Assembly: GCA_003996215.1 (NCBI GenBank) | Contig: QJPP01003546.1 | Span: 1-64,000 of the forward strand | Source of the DNA: Jaltomata sinuosa | Lineage: Eukaryota; Streptophyta; Magnoliopsida; Solanales; Solanaceae | Direction of reading: 5' to 3' | Length of the DNA stretch: 64,000 bases | In this document: one piece after another, positions 23,376-35,551 of the stretch | Position numbering within the stretch: the stretch's first letter is position 1 | Layout: each line of letters opens with the position of its first letter | Translations under genes and position numbers: made by a program | The notes under the pieces: model-generated | Seen by the model: only the letters and a program-made list of their open reading frames with translations | Database searches by the model: none | Told to the model about the DNA's origin: nothing

Positions 23376-24483
23376 TGTACCTACAAAAACTCAACAAACA
23401 ATATTAGTAGAAAAAAAGCCTCACATCAGATCGTATGTAAACTCTCAACTCATCTTCTATGGCGTCGTCTCAAAATTGGTAGTGAACTAGCTCCACTCAA
23501 TCAACTCAAGGTCACCTATCCTTTGTGGAGGAGTAGATTCTTGTGACTCTTGAAAGAAGGACGACTTGAAAGACTCTAAACGGACTTGAATCAAGAAATT
23601 AATCAACGAAACAAGACAAGAAAAGAAGAAGGAAGAAGCACGAAAGAATTCAGACTCAAGAATTAAGTAACAAAAGTAGGAGAAACCACTTGTTGTTGCT
23701 TAATCTGGAGAATCAAAGAGATGATTTGATGTTTAAAAACTAGTTAACAAGTAATTAAAGATGTTAATTAGTTGTTAAATAGTAGAGAAATAGAAGAAAA
23801 ATGAGTGTAGAAGAAGAAATTTGAAGTTTGGACACTTAGAAAAATTTTGAGGTCTTAAATGTTCCAACACTTAGAAAAATTTTGCGGTCCCAAAATTTGA
23901 AGCATTCTGTCCAAGTTTGTAAGTGTGCATTTCAGCCCCCAAAACTTTTTCTAAGGGGCAGATTTGGTCCTTTGAATTTTTTTTTTTTAAATTCCACTTG
24001 TGGATCCAACAAACATTTTTGACCACTTTGACTTGGAAAAAGTTGGATCAAATGTACCTTTTGGCTTCTTCTTCTTCAAAATGTTCTTGATGAATATCAA
24101 AAACACCTAGAACACCAAGAACACACACTAAACACCAACACCTTCAAATGAGCTCGGAATTGGCTCAAATTTTAGGATTAGCTTCCCCTTAACGTAAGGA
24201 ACAAACCCCAATGGTTTTTAAGCTCCAATTCCTCCTCAATCAATAGACCCACTTTCAAAGTTTGTAAAGCTTCAAAAGCTCAAAACCCTTTAATGGCAAC
24301 TTCACTTCTACAACTCCAAATCGCACGAAATTTGAAATCTAGACTCAAAAAACACTAGGGAATGAAGATCTAGTGTCAAAAACAACAAATCAAAACAAAA
24401 AAAATTGGTTTTTTTTTTTGGACGATTTTTTTTTTTTGTGAACCTAAGACCTAAGAATTGATGGAACAACTCTTAAAACCTAA
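23376..24483 (-). other. B2 leader
   Basis: 1.1 kb with no gene. It includes the intron-like segment 23381-23453 (73 nt, donor ATGAGT) and a stretch shared with E's leader. Around 23820-24060 lies a stretch with 'aaaatttt...ccaacacttag' repeats and 'gggtccacaagtgg'-type sequence that A3's leader also carries. Confidence 0.8.
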
Positions 24484-24495
24484 GCTCTGATACCA
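24484..24495 (-). other. B2 primer binding site, tRNA-iMet type
   Basis: Minus strand TGGTATCAGAGC, an exact canonical match, two bases from the 5' LTR. Confidence 0.93.
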
Positions 24496-24497
24496 AA

Positions 24498-25065
24498 TGA
24501 TAACGGAAATACAACAAACAAGAAGAAACGAAGGAAAAGATATGAGAATTAATAACTAGGAATTGAAATTATGGGCAACAAGGGGCTAAAACCCTCACCT
24601 CCCAATTGATTCCAACAACTAGATACTAATTCAACTCAACTAATCAAGGAAACCTAAATGAAATCCACAAGTGGGAGACCTTCGATTAACTAAGTAAAGA
24701 AGTTAAACTAACAATCAAGAGAGTCACCCTAATCACTCACTAATTCCTTAAGGGAATTACACTAAGCCTTACACTAGCAACTACAAGTTTAGAGTACCAA
24801 TCTTCAATATGCAAAAACTAGTGTTCCAAAATGAAGAAAAGCTACTACTTATACTAGGGAATAAGAAGGCACTAGCTATTACAGTTTTGCCCTTAATGAA
24901 GTAAGGGCCTTGTTTGGTTGCCTTCTTTTGGGAATTCTTGAATTCCTCCTTCCACCTCACTTTAATGGACCACCCACACATTGTATGCTTTCCTTTGCAT
25001 GAACATCGTACGTGTCATCTATACCATCCATGCTCGTGTCAACCATGCTATCCATGCTAGTATCA
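24498..25065 (-). repeat. B2 5' LTR with TATA box
   Basis: 568 bp. Minus-strand TATAAGTA at 24846-24853 is the likely core promoter. The LTR is 99% identical to the 3' copy by eye. Confidence 0.94.
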
Positions 25066-25069
25066 AAGG

Positions 25070-25953
25070 ATGTCATCCATAGCCTCGGAATCTTTTGAAG
25101 GGGAATCTTATGAAGGCTATGATTGTGATCATGAGTTATATGATTGTGAGAACTTCTACTTTGAAAATGAATGTGAAATGAATGGGGCTTATGGCTCTTA
25201 TGATGAACATGAAGGAGTAGAAGTATCTTATGGTAAATCCGATAGTGAAGATAAAGAGTATGGGGATTCTCATAGTACACACCATGGTGATGAAGACGAT
25301 GTGAGGTACGATGCTTTCTCCCATATTTCTTATGAATCATTTGAGGAAGATTGTGATAGAAGGGGATATTGTGAAGATGAATTACCATCCTTGTCTTGTG
25401 CTACTTCCTATCCTAGTCGAGGGGGTATAGATGTGTGGGTGCAACCAATTCGAAGACGTTGTGTGAACCATAGGAGAAGAACATCCTCTACTTCTTGGAA
25501 TGCAAGAACTTATACTTCTTATTCTCCTTATAATGTGACTTGTTCTCCTTATGGTAATGATGTTGGAGGTAGAATTGAAGGATCAATAAGCCATGAAAGT
25601 AGAGTGAAATCAAATGAGCCCCTTCCGGTGATGGATCTTGAATCTTTAAGAATTAAAGAATTAGGGGATGCCATACAAAGAGGAATTGACATGGTCATTC
25701 AATGGGTTGCCAATCTTAAGCCCGAGGAGTTATAAAAGATGTTGAAGAAAACTACTCCTCATGAAGATGAACCCACTAAGGTGTTGAACATGGAAGTCAA
25801 AACATCCACACCTTGTGCACCAAAGTGGAAGCTTGAAGTGAAGGGATCATCTAACCCTTCACAAGGGATACTTGGCGCTTGTCCGAACTCCAATGAAATT
25901 GAGAGACAAAAGATTGAGAGGAGTAAGGGTGTGATAAGTGACAACTCTAGAGT
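25070..25953 (+). pseudogene. A1 ORF, first segment (Y domain)
   Basis: Starts MSSIASESFEGESYEGYD at the ATG whose A is part of the B2 target duplication. The N-terminus is acidic and rich in Asp, Glu, Tyr and Gly, followed by a basic patch (PIRRRCVNHRRR) and a conserved helical-looking stretch LRIKELGDAIQRGIDMVIQW. TAA at 25733 (CAA in A3 and A5) is a nonsense change. The sequence then continues in frame (APKWKLEVKGSSNPSQGI) until A2 interrupts it at 25953. I recognise no family; no Gag or Pol motif is present. Confidence 0.82.
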
Positions 25954-26551
25954 TGATAACGATCTCAATCAAAAATGATCAAAATCGATATCGGAAACAC
26001 AAAAACAAATAATACAAATTGAAGATAGAGGGATAGATTAGAAAAAAGGATGAGAATAGAAGAAAGAAGGGCTAATTGAATCCACAATTAACCAAGGGAG
26101 AAGAGAACTCAATCAAATACATGAGAAACCAAATTGAATCCACAAGATGATAACTCGATGATCAATTAAGCAAAGAAGATAACACAAGCAATTCGGGAAT
26201 CTACCCTAATCACTCATTCTAAACTAATAATTGGAATTGAACCCAATCAATATCCTAACCTAAAATATCAATTCTATTCAAGACAATTCAATCATCAAAA
26301 ATCTAGGTATGAAAATGGCTAAGGCAACTATTTATAGTTATTGCCTTTACACATATAGCCTATTACAAAAATAGCTCAAAAGTGACTATTTTGGAAATAA
26401 CCCACAAGGGCCCTTTTTGATTGCTCAAATGGCATCTTGATCACCCGTGGCCTTGTGTATTTGTTTCTCCATAGCTTCCTCCGGGATCCAAGCTACCATC
26501 CATATGTAGAAGACCCTCCAATTATGCTCCAAGCTAACCAAGATTGTATCA
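25954..26551 (-). repeat. A2 3' LTR
   Basis: 598 bp; its left end on the plus strand is TGATAACGATCTCAATCAAA and its right end AGATTGTATCA. It is followed by the PPT complement 'tcctcccctacttcaaaa' (26552-26569). Confidence 0.92.
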
Positions 26552-26571
26552 TCCTCCCCTACTTCAAAAGG

Positions 26572-29173
26572 ATTCGTCCTCGAATCTGAACCTTGCAAAA
26601 ACATAAGAAGGACAAACAACAAACATATCCTCATAGCATGTGGGTTAAGCACACGGGTTATCAACCATACCAACTAGTCAAGGAGGCACACATTTAAAAT
26701 GCAACCAACTATCCTTTGTTCAAATAAGAGCAATGCATTGTAGAACATACAAAGGATCCAGCTATGAGAAATATCATGGAACAAAGAAACCTCAAAGGTA
26801 CTAAGACACAATTGCTTCCCTATTCCCCCATAAGACCATACCAAATGTGGTGTCTCCATTGGTTCAAACACCCATGAGTGTTTACCGGGGTCAAAGATAT
26901 AAAAGTCCCACATAGTTTGGTCACAAAGGCAAATGGACCAATCCAAGAAACGCCTACCTCTATATAAAATAAATCCCATACAAACATGGACATCATCATA
27001 TGCAAAAAGGTAGTAGAGAAAGGTGTTACTTAAATGAACTTCATCCAAGGTGTACCCACATATAGAATCACCCTTTGATCCATAAGCATTAAGGCTTTGA
27101 TTAAGAATGGGGTCACACAAGAATGAAGGGGTCATTAGAGAACATACACCCCTTTCCTTTTGACCACTAACCCCTCCAATAGACGTACTATCATCTTCCA
27201 AGAAGAAAGTTTCTTCTTTGGAAAGTGTGTCATCATACCATAGTGGATTTTCAAATAATTGGTAGCCTTCAAGAGTGGCTACACTTCCCATATTATAAGA
27301 AACACCACTATCTTCATCATTCACATTAGTCATGCCATCATTGAATAAAGGATTATCCCTAAGTTCATACTCTATCTCAAGATCCTAATGACAAGAATAA
27401 GAAATGGAATCAACACTCAAGGAATCATCACCTCTAAGTAAAGATCCTACATGACTAACTGCATGACCAACTATATCATTACCATTACTAAATTGAGGTT
27501 CATTTATCACATCACACAACTCCTCAATTAGTAAGTCATCATTACAAGCAAGTTGGTCAATACCATAATAAACACAAGTTGATAGCATATCAAGCTCAAA
27601 AGAATCACACACATGATTACCATTATTATAGCCAACTAGCATTTGACTACCCCTATTACATGACAATATATTTTCACTCAAGTCACAAGTGCTAACACTA
27701 GATGGACTCAAATCGATCTTACTAGAAGAATCAATCAAGTCATCTATAGGATCAATGGGCATTCACAACAATTGCATCATCATCATGCAACAAGGTATCA
27801 TCAAGATCATCACAAGGTAAAGGCTCTTTAAGCTCACACATATACAAGCTATCACTTACACTCAATTGGCTACTAGCCACACAATGGTCTTGTACTTTCA
27901 ATAAAGTGTAAGGTTTAGCTTTTTTACCTCGTAGCTCATATGAATGATTGTCTTCACCTTGGTTTCCAACATTGAAGCACAAATGCTCATTTGGGAAGCT
28001 TTTTAACACCTCTTGATTCTCCACATTTTGAGGTGCTTTGCTAGTCTTGCTTCCAAGAATACCTGCACAAGTATCAAGACAACTAGAGAAACAAGAAAAG
28101 TTACATGAGTTAGGATAAGATTGTGACAACCCTCTTACATCACTCCAAATAACCTCTCCTTTTTCCACTCTAGAGTTGTCACTTATCACACCCCTACTCC
28201 TCTCAATCTTTTGTCTCTCAATTTTATTGGAGTTCGGACAAGTGCCAAGTATCCCTTGTGAAGGGTTAGATGATCCCTTCACTTCAAGCTTCCACTTTGG
28301 TGCACAAGGAGTGGATGCCTTCACTTTCATGATTAACCCCTTAATGCCATCCTCACAAGGAGTAGCTTGCTTTGCTTCTAATGGAAACTCCTTTGGTTTA
28401 TCTTTATGAGGAATCATTTTCTTCATCATCTTTTGTAACTCCTCGGGCTTAAGATTGGCAACCCATCGAATGATCTTGTCAACTCCTCTTTGTATGGCAT
28501 CCCCAAATTCTTTAATTCTTAAAGATTCAAGATCCCTCACCGGAAATGGCTCATTTGATTTCACTCTACTTTCATGTCCCTTTGATCCTTCCATCCTACC
28601 TCCAATACCATTTCCATATTGAGAACAAGACACATTGAAATTAGGATAAGAAACATGAGACATAGTAGTTCTACAAGTAGGGAATGCACATTTTCTCTTG
28701 CTCATTAGATGACTTTCACTTGTACCAACATACCCACTCACACCACTTCGACTAGGACAAGTACCACAAGAAAAGGCATACGATTATTCTCTAGCTCCAT
28801 GGGTGTTCTCATCACAAGACTTATAAAGTATGTGGGAGGAAGAACTATACCTCAAGTCATCTTCATCCTCATAGTAGGTAGGGTGAGATTCCTCATATTC
28901 ACCATCATCATCATAGGAATCATCACAAGGTTCTTCTACCCCACCATCTTCATCATAAGATATTTCTACTCCTTCATGTTCATCATAAGAGCCATAATCC
29001 CCATTCATTTCACATACATCTCCAAAGTAGTAGTTCTCATCACCATATGGCTTAAAATCATGGCTATTATCATAGCCTCCACAATCCCCATCATCATCAT
29101 ACTCATAGCCTCCATTGCTACAAGCATAGTCTCTCATTTCATCATCATAAGGATCCGAAGCTATAAATGACAT
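26572..29173 (-). pseudogene. A2 ORF (Y and X domains), broken
   Basis: Starts MSFIASDPYDDEMRDYAC at 29173. Segments 29173-28784, 28741-27752, 27762-27385, 27333-26674 and the tail to 26425 cover the full A-type protein in different frames, so several indels and stops are present. The C-terminal X block is well preserved (NTFLYYLFAYDDVHVCMGF, FDPGKHSWVF, HLVWSYGGIGKQLCL). The tail DSRTNPFEVGEDD is encoded by the PPT itself and reads on into the LTR. Compared with A5, a part of the middle is altered (CEDGIKGLIMKVK). Confidence 0.85.
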
Positions 29174-30864
29174 ACTTCCTTATAGCTTATTGTACCTACA
29201 AAACTAGCAAACAAATTAGTAATAAAATCCTCACGCCACTCTTTATATGAACTCTCAACTCACCTTCTATAGCTTCTTTCCAAATTGATAGTGTTAATAA
29301 TTTTGCTCAATCAATTCAAGGTTATCTATCCTTGTGGAGGAATGGATCCTTGTGACTCTTGAAAGAAGGATGACTCAAATAAAACTAAAAGGACTTGAAT
29401 CAATAAATTAACTACGAAATAAAACGAGAAAAGCACACAAAAACGCACAAGAAAAAAAATGGACTCAAAGGACTTGATAATATTTAGTAGGGTAATCTAC
29501 TAATTAAAATCAAGTTATGAACCTAAAAGAAGGTAGATTTAATGAAAAGGAAACAAATTTACCAAGATTTGAGCTAAGAAAGTCATTTGGGAAGAAATTT
29601 GATTGAAAACCATGGAGAAAAGCATCAAAAAGTGGAGAAAAACTTGAAAAATGCTTCAAAAAGCTTGTTGGCTGGGCGTTGGAGCCAGTTTTTGGAGGCC
29701 TGGAGCCGTTTCAGGAGGGCTGGAGCCCTTGTCTTGGGCGGAAGCTGGCAAGGAGGCAGCTGGACTTAGCTGGAGCCGACGGAAGGAGGCTGGAGCTAAT
29801 GGATTGAGGCGGAAGCCATATGCTGAGGCAGAAGATGCAATATAGATCGGCTCAATACGGATGCCGTATGACTGACGCGAAAGCCGATCATCTCGTCGGC
29901 TTGGAATCATGGAAGCGGCTCACTTGAGGTGGAGCCGAATTCGCTGGGAGCTATCTCGTTGTTCCAGTCACGTGTGGACACGTGGCGATGATCTGCTGGA
30001 GGCTATAATTTTTTCTATTTTTTTTTCACTCCTTTGGACCCCACAAACACCTTTACACTTTCTCTTTCCTTTCCTTTTGGATTAAACACCACCTTTTTGA
30101 AGATTGTTCCTCAAGAACATATGAATTTCATGAAGAACACTATGAACATTGATGAACTTTAAAAATTCATAACTCACTCAATTTAGCTCCGATCTTTATC
30201 AAATTTTAAACACGAGCTCCTTTCAACACCATGAACAAACCCCAATAACTTTTAGTCCTCAATTCCAAATCAAAAATAAACCCATTTTCTCCATCTTCAA
30301 GCTATGAAGAACACCATGAATAAGTAAATTTTAAATCTTCATAACTTTTTCATTTTAGCTCCAAATTTCACGAAATTTGAGATTTAAGCTCCCCTTGCTA
30401 TAGAGAACAAACTCCAATACTTTTCAAGATCCAATTTAGCTTCAAAGAACAAACCCACTTCACCTTCTTCAAGCTTTTTCAAGCTCAACAATGGTGAAAT
30501 TTTGAAACACCTCCAAATCAACTCGAAATCGTCTCAAATGTTAGGAGAAATTTCCTCTTAAGCTAGAGAACAAATTCCATTACTTTTTCTAGCTCGAATT
30601 TCTCCGAATCTTCACGACCCATTTTCAAGTTTTCAAACCTTCAAGCTCTTTTAATGATAGAATCTTCCCTACAACTCAAAATTACTTGAAATTTTGGATT
30701 TAGACTCAAAAAACACTAGAGAATCAAGATCTAGTATCAAAAACAACAAATTCAAACAACAAAAATTTTGGATTTTTTTTTGGACGAAATTTTTTAATTA
30801 ATTCTTTTTTTCAAATTTATGAACTTAAGACTTAAGAATTGATGGAACAACTCCTAAAACCTAA
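29174..30864 (-). other. A2 leader with predicted intron and GC-rich module
   Basis: The predicted 68-nt intron is 29196-29263 (minus: GTGAGT...TACTAAT...TTTTGTAG). A GC-rich module at about 29655-30000 contains six or more 'ggagcc'/'ggaagcc' units spaced roughly 25-35 nt apart. The remainder is AT-rich leader matching A1. There is no gene; short ORFs across the module are by-products of its composition. Confidence 0.8.
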
Positions 30865-30876
30865 GCTTTGATACCA
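30865..30876 (-). other. A2 primer binding site
   Basis: Minus strand TGGTATCAAAGC, three bases from the 5' LTR start; same G-to-A variant as A1 and A5. Confidence 0.87.
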
Positions 30877-30879
30877 AGA

Positions 30880-31478
30880 TGATAACGATCTCAATCGAAA
30901 ATGATCAAAATCGATATCGGAAATACAAAAACAAATAATACAAATTGAAGATAGAGGGATAGATTAGAAAAAAGGATGAGAATAGAAGAAAGAAAGACTA
31001 ATTGAATCCACAATCAACCAAGGAAGAAGAGAACTCAATCAAATGTATGAGAAACCAAATTGAATCCACAAGATGATAACTCGATGATCAATTAAGCAAA
31101 GAAGATAACACAAGCAACTCGAGAATCCACCCTAATCACTCATTCTAAACTAATAATTGGAATTGAACTCAATCAATATCCTAACCTAAAATATCAAGTC
31201 TATTCAAGACAATTCAATCATCCAAAAATCTCAGTATGGAATTGGCTAAGGCAACTATTTATAGTTATTGCCTTTACACAAATAGCCTATTACAAAAATA
31301 GCCCAAAAGTGACTATTTTGGAAATAACCCACAAGGGCCCTTCTTGATTGCTCAAATGACATCTTGATCACCCATGACCTTGTGTATTTGTTGCTCCATG
31401 ACTTCCTTCGAGCTCCAAGCTATCATCCTTCTATAGAAGCCCCTCCTAATATGCTCTAAGCTAACCATGATCATATCA
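30880..31478 (-). repeat. A2 5' LTR
   Basis: 599 bp; its left end TGATAACGATCTCAATCGAA matches the other LTR and its right end is TGATCATATCA. It contains the same TATA region flanked by complementary 'aaggcaa'/'ttgcctt' arms. Confidence 0.92.
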
Positions 31479-31483
31479 AGAGT

Positions 31484-32645
31484 GGAAAAAGGAGAGGTTG
31501 TGTGGAGTGATGTGAGAGGGTTGTCACAACCTTATACTAACTTCTGTACCCTCTCTTCTTTTTCTAGTTGTCTTAGTTCTTGTGCAGGTATTCTTGGAAG
31601 CAAACCTATTGTGGAACCTCAAAATGTGGAACATCATGAGGTGGTTGAAAGATTTCAAAGGAAGCAATTGTGCTCAAGTGTTTGTAACCAAGGTGAAGGC
31701 AATTCTTCCTATGAGCTACAAGGTAACAAAGCTAACTCTTGCACTTTATTGAACTTAGAAGATCATTGTGTGGTTAGTGGATAATTGAGTGTAAGTGATA
31801 ACTTGTATATGTGTGAGATTAAAGAGCCTTTACCTTGTGATGATCTTGATGACACCTTGTTGCATGATGATGATGCCATTGTTGTGAGTGCCCAAACGCT
31901 AGTTTATCCTATAGATGACTTGATTGATTCTTCTAGTAAGATCGATTTGAGTCCATCTAGTGTTAGCACTTGTGACTTGAGTGAAAATGTATTGTCATAT
32001 AATGGGGGTAGTCAAATGCTAGTTGGCTATAATGATGGTAATCATGTGTGTGATTCTTTTGAGCTTGATATGCTACCAACTATTGTTCATTGTGGTGTTG
32101 ACCAACTTACTTGTAATGATGACCTACTAATTGAGGAGTTGTGTGATGTGATAAATGAACCTCAATTTAGTAATAGTAATGATATAGTTGGTCATGTAGT
32201 TAGTCATGTAGGATCTTTACTTAGAGGTGATGATTCCTTGAGTGTTGATTCCATTTCTAATTCTTGTCATGAGGATTTTGAGGTGGAGTATGTTTCTAAG
32301 GACAATCCCTTGTTTGAGCTTCACATGACTAATGAAGATGAAATGCATCGTGATGTGTTTTGGAATGATGGAAGTGTAGCCCCCTCTTGAAGGCTACCAA
32401 GTGATTGAGAATCCACTATGGTATGATGACACACTTTGCAAAGACAAAACTGTCTTCTTGAAAGATGATAGTACGTCTATTGGAGGGGTTAGTGGTCAAA
32501 AGGAAAGGGGTGTATGTTCTCTAATGACCCTTCATTCTTGTGTGACCCCACTCTTGATCAAGGCATTAATTCTTGTGGATCAAAAGGTGATTCTATATGT
32601 GGGCTCACCTTGGATGAAGTTCATTTAAGTAACACCTTTCTCTAC
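31484..32645 (+). pseudogene. A1 ORF, middle segment
   Basis: Resumes at the AGAGT duplication (SRVEKGEVVWSDVRGLSQ) and covers the Cys/Ser-rich middle and the acidic stretch CDDLDDTLLHDDDAIV. TAA at 31782 is CAA in A3. An extra C near 32386 ('ccccctcttg' against 'cccctcttg') shifts the frame before EGYQVIENPLWYDDT. It ends at TCTAC, where A3 is inserted. Confidence 0.85.
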
Positions 32646-33253
32646 TGGTACGATCTTGGTTAGCTTGGAGCATAATTGGAGGGGCTTGTATATGAATGGT
32701 AGCTTGGAGCCCGGAGGAAGCTATGGAGAAACATATACATAAGGCCATGGGTGATCAAGATGCCATTTGAGCAATCAAGAAGGGCCCTTGTGGGTTATTT
32801 CCAAAATAGTCACTTTTGGGCTATTTTTGTAATAGGCTATTTGTGTAAAGGCAATAACTATAAATAGTTGCCTTAGCCATTTTCATACTTAGATTTTTGA
32901 TGATTGAATTGTCTTGAAAAGACTTGATATTTTAGGTTAGGATATTGATTGGGTTCAATTCCAATTATTAGTTTAGAATAAGTGATTAGGGTGGATTCCC
33001 GAATTGCTTGTGTTATCTTCTTTGCTTAATTGATCATCGAGTTATCATCTTGTGGATTCAATTTAGTTTCTCATGCATTTGATTGAGTTCTCTTCTCCCT
33101 TGGTTGATTGTTGATTCAATTAGCTTTTCTTTCTTCTATTCTCATCTCAATTTCTTCTAATTCTCATCTTAATTTCTCCACTATCTTTATTTTGTGTTGT
33201 TGAATTCCGTGTTTTCGGTATCAATTTTAATCACTCGATTGAGATCGTTATCA
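32646..33253 (+). repeat. A3 5' LTR
   Basis: 608 bp, TGGTACGATC to GATCGTTATCA; includes 'ataactataaatagttg'. It is followed by 'tt' and an exact PBS. Confidence 0.93.
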
Positions 33254-33255
33254 TT

Positions 33256-33267
33256 TGGTATCAGAGC
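33256..33267 (+). other. A3 primer binding site
   Basis: TGGTATCAGAGC, canonical initiator tRNA-Met complement, two bases after the LTR. Confidence 0.93.
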
Positions 33268-34384
33268 TCGGTTTAGGTTTGTTTCCACAAATCTAAGTCT
33301 TGGAAATTTGATATCTTCAAAATCCATAAAAAAAAATGAAATATTTTCTTGTTTGATTTCTTGTTTTTGACACTAGATTCTTGTTCCCTAGTGTTTTTTG
33401 AGTTTAGATTTCAAATTATATTCAATTTGGAGTTGTAGAAGTGAAGTTGTCATTGAAGGACTTTGAAACTTTGAAAACTTGCAAACTTGAAAAGTGGGTC
33501 TTTGGATTGGGGAGAAATTGGAGTTTAAAAACTATTGGGGTTTGTTCCCTAAGTCGAGGGGAAGCTAATCCTAAAGTTTGAGCCAATTCTGAGTTGATTT
33601 GAAGGTGTTGGTCTTTAGTGTGTGTTCTTGGTATTCTAGGTGTTTTTGATATTTATCAAGAACATCTTGAAAAAGAAGAAGCCAAAAGGTACATTTGATT
33701 TAACTTTTCCAAGTCAAAGTGGTCAAAAATATTTGTTGGGTCCACAAGTGGAATTTAAAAAAAAAACAATCCAAAGGACCAAATCTGCCCCTTAGAAAAA
33801 GTTTTGGGGGCTGAAATGCACACTTGCAAACTTGATCAGAATGCTTAAAATTTTGGGACCCCAAAATTTTTCTAAGTGTTGGAACTCTTAAGACCTCAAA
33901 ATTTTTCTAAGTGTCCAAACTTCAAATTTCTTCTTCTACACTCATTTTTCTTCTATTTCTCTACTAATTAACAACTAATTAACATCTTTAATTACTTGTT
34001 AACTAGTTTTAAAATATCAAATCATCTCTTTGATTCTACAAATTAAGCAACAACAAGTAGTTTCTCCTACTTTTGTTACTTAATTCTCGAGTTCAAATTC
34101 TTTCGTGCTTCTTCTTCCTTCTTTTCTTGTCTTGTTTCGTTGATTAATTTCTTGATTCAAGTCTGTTTAGAGTCTTTCAAGTCGTCCTTCTTTCAAGAGT
34201 GACAAGGATCCATTCCTCCACAAGGTTAGATAACCTTGAATTGATTGAGCAAAACTAGTAACACTATCAATTTGGGAAAGAAGCCATAGTAGGTGAGTTG
34301 AGAGCTTACATAATGAGTGGCGTGAATATTTTATTACTAACTTGTTTGCTAGTTTTGTAGGTACAAATGGAGGTATAAGGAAGG
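33268..34384 (+). other. A3 leader, B-type in its middle part
   Basis: From about 33590 to 34190 the sequence matches B2's leader (the 'gtcaaagtggtcaaaaatatttg', 'gggggctgaaatgcacacttg' and 'ttttgggaccccaaaattttt' regions) rather than A1's. It has no GC-rich module. From about 34195 it returns to A-type sequence, with the predicted intron at 34293-34360 (68 nt, TACTAAC). No gene. Confidence 0.82.
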
Positions 34385-35551
34385 ATGTCATCCATAGCCT
34401 CGGAATCTTTTGAAGGGGAATCTTATGAAGGCTATGATTGTGATCATGAGTTATATGATTGTGAGAACTTCTACTTCGAAAATGAATGTGAAATGAATGG
34501 GGCTTATGGCTCTTATGATGAACATGAAGGAGTAGAAGTATCTTATGGTAAATCCGATAGTGAAGATAAAGAGTATGGGGATTCTCATAGTACACACCAT
34601 GGTGATGAAGACGATGTGAGGTACGATGCTTTCTCCCATATTTCTTATGAATCATTAGAGGAAGATTGTGATAGAAGGGGATATTGTGAAGATGAATTAC
34701 CATCCTTGTCTTGTGCTACTTCCTATCCTAGTCGAGGGGGTATAGATGTGTGGGTGCAACCAATTCGAAGACGGTGTGTGAACCATAGGAGAAGAACATC
34801 CTCTACTTCTTGGAATGCAAGAACTTATACTTCTTATTCTCCTTATAATGTGACTTGTTCTCCTTATGGTAATGATGTTAGAGGTAGAATTGAAGGATCA
34901 ATAAGCCATGAAACTTGAGTGAAATCAAATGAGCCCCTTCCGGTGAGGGATCTTAAATATTTAAGAATTAAAGAATTAGGGGATGCCATACAAAGAGGAG
35001 TTGACAAGGTCATTCGATGGGTTGCCAATCTTAAGCCCGAGGAGTTACAAAAGATGTTGAAGAAAACTACTCCTCATGAAGATGAACCCACTAAGGAGTT
35101 GAACATGGAAGTCAAAACATCCACACCTTGTGCACCAAAGTGGAAGCTTGAAGTGAAGGGATCATCTAACCCTTCACAAGGGATACTTGGCGCTTGTCTA
35201 AACTCTAATGAAATTGAGAGACAAAATATTGAGAGGAGTAAGGGTGTGATAAGTGACAACTCTAGAGTGGAAAAAAGAGAGGTTGTGTGGAGTGATGTGA
35301 GAGGGTTGTCACAACCTTATACTAACTTTTGTACGCTCTCTTCTTTTTCTAGTTGTCTTAGTTCTTGTGCAGGTATTTTTGGAAGCAAACCTATTGTGGA
35401 ACCTCAAAATATGGAACATCATGTGGTGGTTGAAATATTTCAAAGAAAGCAATTGTGCTCAAATGTTTGTAACCAAGGTGAAGATAATTCTTCCTATGAG
35501 CTACAAGGTAACAAAGCTAACTCTTGCACTTTATTGAACTTGGAAGATCAT

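Larger units (their letters stand above)
19618..25065 (-). mobile_element. B2: complete B-family element, TSD AAGGA
   Basis: Both LTRs are 568 bp and differ at five positions by my count. TSDs AAGGA lie at 19613-19617 and 25066-25070. On the minus strand the order is 5' LTR, PBS, leader, one long ORF (1,078 codons with a single internal TGA), PPT and 3' LTR. It has gag, a protease-like region and X, but no RT, RNase H or integrase. The low LTR divergence makes it the youngest datable insertion in the window. Mobilisation must have come from another element's Pol. Confidence 0.95.
25954..31478 (-). mobile_element. A2: complete A-family element nested in A1, TSD AGAGT
   Basis: Plus-strand ends TGATAACGATC at 25954 and ATCATATCA at 31478, with AGAGT at 25949-25953 and 31479-31483. 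LTRs are 25954-26551 and 30880-31478. PBS, leader with a distinctive GC-rich module, decayed A-type ORF and PPT lie between. No pol or gag is present. Orientation is opposite to its host A1. Confidence 0.94.

Noticed and set aside
24957..25388. 143-codon minus-strand His-rich ORF and its equivalent at 34167-34703
   Set aside because: Antisense of the Asp-rich ('gatgat', 'tatgat') A-family N-terminus, so His/Tyr richness is a by-product.
29587..29910. ORFs over the GC-rich leader module of A2
   Set aside because: Not present in other A leaders, no conserved start; composition effect of the 'ggagcc' units.
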